Shown: positions 1 to 11,700 of the stretch, in pieces
Numbering within the stretch: the stretch's first letter is position 1
How the letters are laid out: each line of letters starts with the position of its first letter
NCBI GenBank assembly: GCA_963556145.1
Contig: OY744462.1
Location: 2,728,001 to 2,792,000 of the forward strand
Reading direction: 5' to 3'
Source: Hygrocybe punicea
Lineage: Eukaryota > Basidiomycota > Agaricomycetes > Agaricales > Hygrophoraceae
Length of the DNA: 64,000 nucleotides
The notes under the pieces: model-generated
What the model was told of the DNA's origin: nothing
Seen by the model: only the letters and a program-made list of their open reading frames with translations
The model's database searches: none
Made by a program: the position numbers and the translations under genes

Positions 1-23
1 AAGCCGTGCAAACAGAAGGTGTG

Positions 24-2860
24 ATGCTCAACACCGTGACGGCTCCAGTCCCACCAACCCTGCAGAATCAAACCCACAACCAACCGCCCTCCATCCGGAT
101 TCCCATGTTGGGTCATTTGCAAGGTCTGCAGCCCAATAATCAGCAGCAAAACCTACAGCAGCCCCCGTCACAGCAGCAGCAACAACAGCAACAACAGCAG
201 CAGTCACAGCAAGGTGGTCCACAGAGTAATATTCCTCCGCCGCCCCCTCAGAATGGCCAAGACTTTACGCTATCCAGTGTTCTTCATTTTCTGCAAACGG
301 AATGGAGGAGATATGAACGCGACCGTAACGAATGGGAGATCGAGAGGGCGGAGATGAGGGCGAGGCTTTACTTTTTCTTCACCATACACTGCAAATTTTT
401 CTAATCTTATTTACAGGCACGCATTGCTCTCCTTGAAGGGGAACGGCGCTCTTTTGAAAATGTAAAACTCGACCTTATGCGTCGAATAAAAATGCTCGAG
501 TACGCTCTCCGAATGGAGCGGTACGTCCTCCGTCCACCAAGTTGTCATACAAAACATTGATCTGTTTCCAATCCCAGCTCAAAGCAGCTCACACAGCCAA
601 CCTCGCAATCAGTTCCACCCGCTAAACTTCTCTCTCTCCAATCCCACGCTGCGTCATCTTCACAAAAAGATGAAAAGGAAGATAGCAGTGGGAGTTCACC
701 GAGAAGCGAGGGTATACGTTTATCAGGTTAGCCACGACTAGCCCCTTCTAACGGTTCCACCCTTTGCAGATTCCCCACTGCCCCCAGATCGTATGGTCAA
801 TGGCGCTAGGCCAAATTCGATCGCAGGCACCAACGCACCTCCTGGTGCACCACATGCCGGCCTAAGTAAACCTCCGCCAGGCCGGGACCCAAAGAGCAGA
901 GCGAGAAGTCGAGAATACCTGAAACAGTGCGTACATCAATCACGCTCCTCTCCGTCTCGGCACTGTGCCCTATCCAATCCTGAGAAAATATCACAGATGT
1001 CTTCAGGAAATATCATATTTGACCTCCCCTCAGGCGATGAACCCATTACCAAACCGACCATTACTTAACAACACTTCCCTACCTCTCACCCTACCCAACG
1101 TTCCTTCCTTCGAGCAAATGGCCTACAATGGCCGGCCACGGAAAGTCATGCCAGAGGCCGGCAAAGACTTTCCTATATTAAACGGCATCGGGCTGATTTC
1201 CGGTCCGTCGTCCGCGCCAGCAGCCCCTGGTGGACCTCTGGAACGCAATAATCCAATGGGTTCTGTAATGCTACAACAACAGCTACAACCACAACAACAT
1301 CACAACCTTGGACACCTGCAAACTCAACAACCCGACAAGGACAAAGAGTCTGAATCAGAACCTCAACAGCTCACAGCTATCTTCCGACCCGACGACGCGG
1401 GCGAATGGAAGGAGAAGCTGAGGTTGTCTCATGAAGCGCAAGCCAGAATTGAACGACTAAGCTCGAGTTTACTGGGTGGTGGTGGAGCGAACTCATGGGA
1501 CAGGCGGCGAGAAGACGAAGACGAAGTGAAGGACGAGGAACCAGATGTCGAAGACGAAGACTCGAGCGTGGTCGGTGAAAGCGATGGTAGCAAAGTGTGG
1601 AGAGCCAAGCGAACACTTCGCAAGTCAGTCGCCGTTCAAATCCGTTTATCTCAAAGGCACTGATTTTGTGAATAGTCATCTGGATGCTGTGCGTGCGGTA
1701 GCGTTCCATCCCAACGAATTATGCCTGGCCACGGGTGGAGACGACTGTACGGTGAAAATCTGGCGGATGGACGTAGCCAGCCTCGCGTCTTCCGGGTATG
1801 TTTATTTACTTTCCTTCTGTCGCTTACGCCAAGCCTCTGTATTTAAATAGCGCGCGTCCAACAACTGAAGTCGAGCCTCAGCTAACGCTTCGGGGCCACT
1901 CAGCGGCCATCACCCGACTGATTCATGCTCCATCAAAACAATTGCTTTACTCGGCCTCACTAGATTCCTCTATCCGAGTATGGGCCTTGCCTGCAACGTC
2001 ACACACAACGTACGCTTCTTATGACGAGACCCGCGCACGAGGGGAGCTAGTTGGTCACACTGATGCAGTCTGGGATCTGGCACTTGTCCGAGACGAGAGT
2101 ACGCTGATTAGTTGTGGCGCAGAAGGTGCTGTGAAGGTCTGGGACGTGAGTGGTCCGTCAGGGGGTGGCTCGCTGAGATTGACATGGGGATGGAGTGGCT
2201 TGGAGAGCCAATATGATTCCATCGAAGAGGTTGACCCGTTAGGCGCAACGTCCGTGGAGGCCATCAAAGCTGATTTGAAGAAAATTGCCGTGGCTTATCA
2301 AAACGCAATAATCAAAATTTTCGATATTGAGAGTGGCAAAGAGGTGTCTCGGTTGCCAAGTGACGTGTCGTATGGTATGTCGTTGGTTTGGATTTGGAGT
2401 AGTCTCTTGATTCACAGCTCGTTCTAGATGGCACTCCCGCAACCCAGATAAACAGAATTGTGTCACATCCGACAATGTTGCTCCTTGTGACAGCTCACGA
2501 GGACAAGTTCATCCGGATTTTTGACATTGCCACAGGTCTGTGCCCCGCTTTGGTTCTCCATTCATTCTTCCAACCGTATTTATTCCATATTCAGGACAAT
2601 GCACGCACTCGATGCTAGCCCATCTCGATGGGGTCACGTCATTATCCATCGATGCCGCGGGCTTCTCCCTGGTATCGGGGAGTCATGATTGTTCTGTGCG
2701 ATTCTGGGATCTGCTCGGCTCACGAGCATGTGTACAAGAGATCACAACACATCGAGAAAAAGCCCGGGAAGGCGTCCTTGACGTCGAGTTCCATCCATCA
2801 CTCCCCTTCATGACGAGTGCAGGAGCAGATGGCGTCGTAAAACTGTATGCTTCGTCGTAA
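24..2860 (+). CDS. PRO11: Striatin homologue (STRIPAK scaffold, WD40)
   Basis: Striatin family scaffold of the STRIPAK phosphatase/kinase complex, which controls cell fusion, septation and sexual development in fungi. Nine exons can be joined: 24-359, 417-520, 578-711, 770-926, 997-1623, 1676-1795, 1851-2374, 2428-2535, 2595-2860. The N-terminus has a Gln-rich tract (about 168-200 nt) followed by the striatin helix ([18 protein letters not shown]) and a coiled coil ([19 protein letters not shown]). An acidic/Ser-rich linker follows, then WD repeats to the C-terminus (for example [13 protein letters not shown] start, [23 protein letters not shown], ending VVKLYASS). The first ATG in the window is at 24; the open frame continues to the window edge, so an upstream start is possible. 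Intron 1 has no GT at all and needs a GC donor. Identity is secure from the helix plus WD order; exon ends are by eye. Confidence 0.9.
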
Positions 2861-3125
2861 TATTCGTTGTGCATTTGTTTCCTCCTTGTTGTTGTTCCCA
2901 TTTTCCACGCACATACTCGCTAATAGACTTGATACCTACTCGAAGGACGGGATTCTCGACACATGGCTGTTAAAATGTCTTGCTTCTCTACTTATGCTTT
3001 TGTCATGACAATTATGATTCAAAAGTACAAAACGTTCAGGAGGTTGAAGACTAGTATCGCTACAGGAGTGAGACGTGGGTATACAAGAAACAGGGATTAT
3101 TGATACAAATCTCGTGACGCCGTGC

Positions 3126-4531
3126 TTATATTATCTCTGCATGGCAATTAGATTTGAATACCTTGGAGAAGCAAAACATACCAATGCGCATTCCCTGCTC
3201 TGCGGCCAGAATTTCGGCCCCGAGACCCTTATTGGCCACCAAGGCACGAATCTGCTCAACGATTACGCGGTTGATAGGCTGATCGTGTTCACTAGCCATT
3301 GTGTCCTTGCAGTGCATTACGAAGACGCGAAGGCCGTCGAGCGCTCCTCGGATATTCTCTGTCAGCGTGGGGCTGTTCTTTCGCTTCTTTCGCGCTGGCG
3401 AATGAGAACCCCGCTGCGTGCTTTTCCGGACCTTGACGACTTCGGCTGCCAACGCCTCGAGCTCGGCTACCAAATGTTCAGGGGAGAGGTGTCCGTACAG
3501 AAGTTCGTCTGGCCGACCTGATGGCCAGGAACATTCGATGAATAGAGTCGACAAATTTCCGGGGATCTTTGGTGCAGCAATGCGCCAGATCTCGATATTC
3601 CGGGGTTTTTGGGAGATGCTATCAGGCTCTACATCGCCGAAGAAAAGAAATTCGCGGTCACTTGGATCGTATTTGACGAAGAATGCTGCCGAGTCATAAG
3701 TACCCGTGCCATTTGTTCCGTGATTCACGGGGAGCATCCGGAGAGACACGTCTGGATATATATTCTGATATTGGTCATCCGATGAGAGGCTAGACAGCAG
3801 GCGGTCAGTGAATTAAAAGGATGAAGATGTGGGCATCGAGTACGTCGTGTACAGCAGCTTGAAGGCTTCGTCGTCCTCTTTCCAGGACGCCAAGTTTGGC
3901 CAGAGACGATCATCGAAAATACCCTCTAGGTCCTTAAGTGTTGCCTCAGCGGCATAAAGACGCTTCCGCGGGCCCTTGAGAGATCCGGCAGACATTACCA
4001 AGCTGATGCATGATTTACGGCCGATGAGCAAAACACACGAGCGTATAACGTGCCGTACACTACCTGTTGACATGATCCAAGTGTGCGTGTGTGATCAAGA
4101 AACACCTGATGTGGCGGATAGAAGGTCCAAAGCGAGAAAAATATCAGGAGTAACAATAGCGACATACCGTATATAGGAGTATATCTCTGCGGCAGAATAG
4201 TTCATGGCCGTCTTGCATTCGTCGTCAGAGGAAGCAAACAAGTTTGGCTGTCGCTTTATGATCTGTCTCAGTGCACCCTGTCCGGAACCTTGGCAAGGCT
4301 GTCAACGACCACAGGAAGTTTACGCCGTGAGTCCACGAACCTGCTTCGATGGCTACTACCCCGTCTTGCCAAGCAGAACTGTAAGGTTTGAGGAGGTAAC
4401 TATGTAAGGAAAAACCAACATTGCTCGATTTCACCACGTGCGATGATGATCCACCCACTGACTTACGCAGATAAATTGGTTTCGTCTGGGCCCCCCCCGG
4501 TACCCACGCATACCATTTCAAAGGTAGGCAT
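3126..4531 (-). pseudogene. PDE1: Class-II (PDE1-type) cAMP phosphodiesterase, frame broken at the active-site motif
   Basis: Low-affinity 3',5'-cyclic-nucleotide phosphodiesterase of the yeast PDE1 family, which would lower cAMP and damp PKA signalling. The ATG at 4531 opens with MPTFEMVCVGTGGGPDETNL, typical of the family. Exons read 4531-4467, 4399-4324, 4277-4168, 4103-4064, 4002-3844, 3789-3126. The class signature HAHLDHVN lies at 4089-4066 and continues after an intron into SLVMSAGS. FFGDVEPDSIS and the C-terminal half are intact in one exon. The problem is exon 4: in the frame of HAHLDH the codon two places upstream (4095-4093) is TGA, and no AG acceptor lies between it and the motif. 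The frame is therefore off by +1/-2 from the upstream exons. It is either a real null allele, a sequencing/assembly error, or non-canonical splicing. Family call is strong; functional status is open. Confidence 0.75.
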
Positions 4532-5182
4532 CCGCAGTGGAGAGGAGAAGAGAGTCCGCACACAACACAGTGCCTCCGAACTCGCGGCTGTATTTATACT
4601 AGTAGCGTAAGCCTTGGAAAGTTGTACCTATCATAGAAGGTTCGCGTTGTTTCTTCGGCCGAGTCAAAAGGTGTCAGCTTGACCCGTGTGGTTCCAATCG
4701 TCCGCGTCGCTGGATCTAGCTGCACAAGTCAATTGCGAGACTATGTCGCATTGTGGGCCAGCAAGGCACCTCGTACACGGTGCGGGACAGCGGTGGCGAC
4801 AATGGCTTCACGTGGTCTGTCGGTTAGAGTCTAGAGCACGTCGGGCTCAGACAACAATTGTTCACCACAGGACACGAAAGCATTACTGGCCAGTAGCCAG
4901 CGAAATACAAGGTCTAATATCTCAATTTATCGACGCACGACCTTGGCACTTTACCTCGGGTCGCCATAACAAGAAAGTCCTACGTACTTGCCTCTTTTTT
5001 TTATTCCATAAACCATATGTGGAACCGAGCAGCAGATAGCCAGGGAAGCTTGAACGGTCTACCGTGACGGCCCGCTATGCTGCTTGAAAGTACATACTCG
5101 GTCACGCGACCACTGAAGCCTGGCGTTGCTATGCAGGGTTCAAGTTGGCGTGCCGAATTGTCAAAGACCTGGCATGTGAGTT
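4532..5182. other. Divergent intergenic region, no gene seen
   Basis: About 650 bases between the divergent phosphodiesterase (-) and hydrolase (+) genes. No conserved protein is visible in any frame. It should hold both promoters and the 5' exon (probably start codon and signal sequence) of the hydrolase, which could not be placed with confidence. Confidence 0.4.
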
Positions 5183-8100
5183 GTGCTAGAGTTCAAACTT
5201 TCGAGCTTCATACTGAATGCCACAAAGGTCCTGGGTCCTTTCCCAATTCACGCAAGAGAACAGCATTTCTTGTCACCATCATTTCCAATAACTGGTATGT
5301 ACCTCACTCTCTTCTACCATGCACGCGCTTGACTAACTTTCTCAGTCACGGAACCAATTGATTTCTCCAAGAAATGGCCCTCAGCGTATGCGGACGGAGG
5401 AAATGTTTCTTGGAGCGAACTTCACGTGCAAAACAACGACGTGAGGGTTTCGTTTCCGAACATACGGTTGGTCTCTTTATCTGGTAAGGCAACCACTGCT
5501 CATCTCAACTGGCAGGTGGAATGTATTGCGTGCAACGGAAGGATGGGCTGCATTGCAGCATCATGTGGTCCTTCGGACGTCCTTGACTCTCTACCCACCA
5601 CTGGAAATCCTGTCACCGACTGATAACTCCCCACACCTCCTGGTCGAGCTCAAGCGGGGATCATTCTTCACTATCATAGCATGTACTGAGGAAGGGAGTA
5701 CCCTACCCGAATCTCCGGTGCCGGAGTGGTATGCCGGTAACATTTATGATATGGAGAGAGCTATTCCGGCCACCGTGAGCTTACCCGTACCACCGTCAAC
5801 GATTACTCCTACGAGGTATCAAATTTTTGTCAGTGGAGACTACGAGGTAGGCTTTGCCCGTCTGCTTGTTTTCTTCTATTGAACGCAATCCCCTAGATTA
5901 GACTCTTTGGAGATCCCCGAGCATACGATAGAGAGGTCCCCGTCTTAAGTATCGATCTAGTTGTCCGTGTAGAGTCCCCCTTCTGCCAGATTGTGCACGA
6001 GTCCACACAAGACATAGTTTCTGATTTTGTCGATGGTTTCGCTTTTGGAGACGCTTTCGGGGTTGGTCTCCGTAGTATTTCGGGTTGGTGGACCCTTCAA
6101 CATATTAAACTGGCAGACGCAACTGCACAAGTGAGCTATTCATCTCTGGACTTTCTGGAGCTCATTACTTGGAGCAGGGTGTAACGCTGACGATCTTAAG
6201 GAGTATTCGTATTGCCCCAACTCAAATGTTGACTATTCCTATCAAATTCACCCAAAGCTTTCCCTTCCACCAAAACCAAATTCGAGTCGATTTGACACTC
6301 GAATCGGAAACGACTCTGAGCGTGATATCCGCCGTCCTTCCGGTTAAACATATTCCTCGTTGGACTGTATCTGATTACATTCCTATCAAATCGTCGTATT
6401 TCTTTGCCAATTTCATGCCAACATCGTATCTGGTTATCCCACCCATACATGCAAATCAAGGAAAGCCTCGTCCTCCACTTCTAGCTTTGCGTACGTCGTC
6501 TCCCGGTTAGTGTGAGTTCTATTGGATCTACATGTACCTTTTGCAGATGGTGCCGGGGTTGATACGCTAAAGCAGCCCTTCTGGGCGAAATCAATTTCCC
6601 GTCAGAAACGTAGTTGGGTCGTCCTCCCCACAGGCCGAACATCATGGGTACCAGTGTTTCTCCACCTTGGTCATTTTTATTTCATTATTTCATCAGGGAC
6701 TTGATTGGCATGGCCCGAGTGCTGAAGATTCCTGGGGGTCGTTAGACGCTTTGGTTGCTACTCTGGAAAGGAACAAACTGTGGCACCCGTGGAAATTGAC
6801 AAAAAATACTTCAACTATAGTAATGGGTCATTCTAACGGTGGCCAAGGAAGTTGGTATTTTGGCTCTCGTTATCCAGATAGGGTTCTGGCAGGTTTTGAA
6901 TTTTAGGCTTCGGTATGCGACTTCTATTGATCATCCCGTTTGCAGTTGTCGCTGCCTCTGGTTATATTAAATCTCAATCCTATATTCCTTTGACGTTGTC
7001 AAGGCAAGTCAATCGTAAACGAATATTACAAGCTAATACCCACGTTTTCTGGAGATCTGCTCACTTTATTGACCCATCGCTGCGTGCTATTCTCGAGTCT
7101 GCACTCACTCCTGATGATAATGACTTATTCCTGTCAAATCTCGTTGACACTCCTGTTTTGGCCGTTCATGGGTTTGTATATAGGACGTGGGTATATCCAC
7201 TTTCTAATTAATTATTCTGTAGGGGGTCAGACGATAATGTTCCAACGTGGCATTCTAGGGAGGCAGTCGGTGTGCTTCAGGTCTGGAAACCCAATGCGAA
7301 CGTAATGTACGGCTAACTTGTCGAAACTGTTAGCGCGAGCTAAAATTTGTCAGGTTACGAGAAGACGACTGGCAACCGCATTGGTATCCTTCGGTTCTCA
7401 ACAATGCACAGGTTCAAGCTTTTCTTGACTCAATACTAGAATCACTACACTGGGCTAGGTCGAGATCGAACTCCTTTACCCTCACAGTTGCTGTGGTAGC
7501 TGAAAGTGGTTCCCTTCATGGCTGGCGAATCGAGAGCTTGGAGGTACCGGGACGGTGACGCCATCTCCCATTATTTGGGTTGAGAATCATAAATGGTGAT
7601 ATCCTCTGTTGATAGCCTAGCCAGGTTACACGTGGAAGGGGAGGATGGGACTTTCCATGTTACGACAAACAATGTGCACAGTTTTTCGATTCGGGAGAAC
7701 GATATTTTCCGGCTGATCGTCGACGGAACACCGGTGCCACTACTCAAAGACGATGATGGAGTCGTACGACTTCGTATGGTTGTTCCGAGAAGCTGGCTAG
7801 TGCGTTATCCTGCATCACATTTCACTCTTCTTCACTCTCCATCCAGTCTATCGCGCCGGAGGATTGTCACAAAACCGCGCAGTCTGCCGGACGGATACAA
7901 GCCATTCTAACTTCCGCCGCGCCGCTCGTCATCGTCATCCCTAAGAACAGCTCACGCCGGGAGCGTTCTGTGGCCTTACGCATAGCACATACCTTGAATA
8001 TATATCACAAGCTGGATGCAGAGATAATAGAATGCTCAGAGGCCTTGACCCGGGGCATAGACGGCAGCTTGGGCTCAGGCAATATCGTGGTCATCGGTAA

Positions 8101-8555
8101 CACCACGATGCCATTCGTGCATTGGGTTCTCGCTCAAAAGAAAACCTCCTTTCAAATGCACGGCACGTCATTGAATTTGAATGGACGTCCACTTGTCGAA
8201 CGTGGTCTAGGTATATATAATCGTCCTTCTCCCAACTGAGTTTGATAAATACTGCACAGGGATTCTATTTACTCATCCCCATCCATCTGAAGTGAGCGCA
8301 GAAATGCTTTTCATTCTAGCCACGAATGTTTCTGGATTGGAAAGGGCCACTCGGTTGTTCCCTGTTCGTACTGGTATAACAGTCCCTGATTGGCTTATCA
8401 TTGGTGATGAGGCGGATAACGTAGGGGCGGCGGCAGTGATAGGCGCGGGGTCAGTCATTGAATTCTGGCCAAAAGTGTATCGCTAACTTATCGATTCACT
8501 CAGTGTTTGGGGTAGGGCATGGAGTTGGAACCCGTACATGTCGTGGCTTTATTAA
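5183..8555 (+). CDS. Prolyl-oligopeptidase-like (S9) alpha/beta hydrolase, large
   Basis: Multi-exon gene for a large protein with a C-terminal S9-type alpha/beta-hydrolase domain. Fourteen exons join cleanly: ..5294, 5346-5466, 5516-5846, 5897-6130, 6178-6490, 6547-6647, 6697-6892, 6946-7171, 7223-7306, 7354-7554, 7616-7799, 7847-8210, 8260-8449, 8504-8555. The N-terminal part begins with a stretch containing NATKVLGPFPIHAREQH, then beta-rich sequence. The hydrolase part shows LLALHGAG, an oxyanion-loop-like PTGRTSWGLDWHG, the nucleophile elbow GHSNGGQGS, an acid region around VHGGSDDNVP and VPTWHSREAV, where the His may lie. It ends VWGRAWSWNPYMSWLY. The first frame-compatible exon has an upstream TGA at 5176 and no ATG, so the true start lies upstream in an unplaced exon, probably with a signal peptide. 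It is convergent with NOT1. Substrate unknown. Confidence 0.8.
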
Positions 8556-8768
8556 CAGAAATACGTACGTATGTATAGGGCTGATACATTGTGGGCGTTG
8601 GTTATAAAAAGAATTTTGAGAACAACGTAACCAAGTTCAAATCGTACACCTTTTTCAACACTTGAAAGGGGTGGGACGTGGTACAATACAGTGTGTGTGG
8701 TAAAGGAGATAGACCCAGGTAGACGAGGAAAGATGCGGGGGAGATAGCAACACAACAAGCAACGAATT

Positions 8769-11700
8769 CTACGGTTGGAAAATGGACCTTGCAACCTGTC
8801 GTGGGTGGTCAGTCTCGTCGTGAAGTAATCAAAATCAAGACTTGCACTTTCGAGCAACAGAGTAACTTCGGGAGCAATGCGTATGAAGTCTTTGCTCCAG
8901 AAGTCATATTTTGGATTGCGCAGCAATTCAATGAATGTGACCAAGGCGCCCCATGGATGTGGCCGATGCACTATGAACCGTTCCAAGAGAACTTTGGTCA
9001 TGACTTCCCTGAACCGATCATCCCTCGCCTCCGCGAAAAGATGGAGAAGTAACGAGCTGAACCAGTGTGTGTGAGCATTAGGATACCTGAGATGCAACAC
9101 GATCGAACTGAGAAGATGGTGTTGGCCTATAAAACCACAAATCAGCGAACCGCTTGGGCTCCAGCAGCAACTTTCATCCTACCTTCAATATCGAGATTGG
9201 TTGCTAAAAACTGCAGCACAACAACGCCGGGATCGCTCGAGATGAACAACGAAGAGCCGCTCCTCGCCTTTGCCTGAGCGACAGAAGACACTCCAACATA
9301 CATGACGAGTGAATTGATTAACGACAAATTATACAACTCCAAGGAGGTTTCGGAAACACTGGACACACTCAAGCGATCCTTAAGAGAGGGGAGAAATGAC
9401 GGAGTCCCACGGTTGAGGAGGTACTGATCGAGATAGCTGCGGAGATCCCCACTCTTCAGGCCTGAACTGAAATCAGACAGAATCGGTGGGATAGGACCCA
9501 TTTCAGGGATAGAATCGAATTTGAGGTTGCGCAGATGAGGGTCGGGAAGGACTAAGGCACGGGGGAAAGCACTGAGAATGATGTTTCGAAGTTGAATACA
9601 GCGTGGTGGTATCACATCGCATAGTGTGAAGTAATACTCGCTGAGAAATTCCGGGAAGTCGTGTAGAAGGACGAGGAGGAGCCGAAGTGTTCCACGATAT
9701 AAATCCCGGGAAGCTAGCTGTAGATCTGCGTCCATCAAGAATGGAGACAAAAACTTGAAGAGAGACAATAGTAGCTTGTGGAAGGCAGACCATCCCTAGA
9801 AGAACGATAACATTTGAGTTTGTGACATCCATCATTATGAAAAGATCCTACCTCGCGGTTCTCGGATAATAGCAATTTTGGCATGAACAACCGATGCGAG
9901 ATCAGACACATCCAAGAGAATGCAAAACCAGGGAAGAAAGTTGGCTGCAATGAGCTAAATGTATCACTACGATTTTCTCGTCAGGCTCCAAAACTCAAAC
10001 CTAGATGCTTCTCTCAACATACCTGATTGCGACTAGCAGCTGAAAGTAGACAGCACCAAGATTTGCTTCGATTGCGTGAAGATCATTAATGAGACTTGAG
10101 AAGAATCTAAAGAAAGGCTTCTGTTGGAAAGCCGGCCCTTGCTCTTCATGTAGGTTGGCCAAAACTAGCACGAAGATAGACAGAATCTTCGTCAGATAAT
10201 GGACCTTTGCTTGATCATTGTTTACCCCGGACGCGTCTCCGTGATATTTGATTATGTACACGATCAACCGAGACATCGCATCCAGAGCTTGGAAGGCATG
10301 ATCGAAATCACCAGTAGAGATGCACTTGATATAGCTGTTGACACTGGACTCGGCACAGACGCGGAAGAAAAATGAAGATAAGTCTTCGACCTTCAAAATG
10401 CCCTGCTTGGTCAACTGGGTGATAAAAGGAACGAAGTTCTTTTCGGGTGAGTGAGACCTTTGAAAGATGTTGACCCATTGTTGGAACCAGACGAATAACT
10501 TTTCTTTGAGTTGTTCGGTCTCCGGTGTCACTGAGGGTTGGTGGACTACGGCGGTCTCAGAAATTATTGGGGCCGTTGGTGGCCTTCTTACTCCACGAAG
10601 ATCATCCAGCAACCTATGCACTCTGTCGACAACATTGCGTAAGCCCCCCAACCAACAACGACAAGGCAGAAGGGTTACTCACTCGTCGTTGGCTTTGCCA
10701 GACTGCGCGAGTTGACTAAGAATTTCGATAGAGAAAGTGAATTGGCTCTGGGACGCCACGGGAGGATCGCTGGACAGACACTCGCGGATCAGACCGGCCG
10801 CAAAGTTCAGTAAACTCGAACGAGGGTCATTGAACAGATTCTTCGCCAATTGTTGATCCTGAAGAGTAGTGTTGACTAGGCCGCTTCGCAAAAGAGTCAC
10901 AGTGACAGGCACATTGAATTTTCGCTGCAAATCGAATCAGATAAGGGGCAATACTGCTTTAATTCGAGAGGTACTGACTTCGTCTTCAGCGTATAATAGC
11001 CAGGTAATCGCTTCTTTTGCAACATCCTCGAAGGAGTGGCACAATTGATCCAGGAGTGCAACATAGACTTCCCGTCCAAGTTGAGAGGGTGTCTTATACA
11101 ATAACTGAACAATCTTTTGCGACATAAAAAGAGGAGTGCGATGGCGGTCGAGAGCCTCAGCAGCAAGGAAAAGAATTTGTCGGACCAAGTGGCGGATATC
11201 GTGATTAGGGGGTAAGGCTGAAAGTGATTGGATGGGCAATTGGACCATAACGGCCTCCAAATCCCTGATCATGACCTGCGCAAATCATGAGATGCTGGAA
11301 TGGGGGAGCGTAAGGTGACATACCCCAAAGCGCTCCATTGCTTCCTGGTGGTTAAGGAAGTTTTGACCAGCTGCTACGTGATCAGGGGTTGGGGAGGACG
11401 CATACATTCCAGGTGTCACAAGTTCATTCCGAGAAAACCCGGTTGTCGAGCTTGGCCTGCTTGTTGACATTCTCTTGGAGTCAAAGCCTATACCATTATT
11501 TAAATCACTCTGTTGACACAAAATGGAAACCCAAATTGTCCACGCACCGAAATCTTCGTAGACAGCTTCTTGGTGCGGTTGTAGGCCAGCCGGTTTGATT
11601 CTCAAGGGATCCGGCAGCCCAGCAGAAAAACTTGAATGAGGGGCTGACGGGTCCCAGAAAGCTTGGCCATTACGAAGCTAGAATGGGCTCCTGTCAGTAG

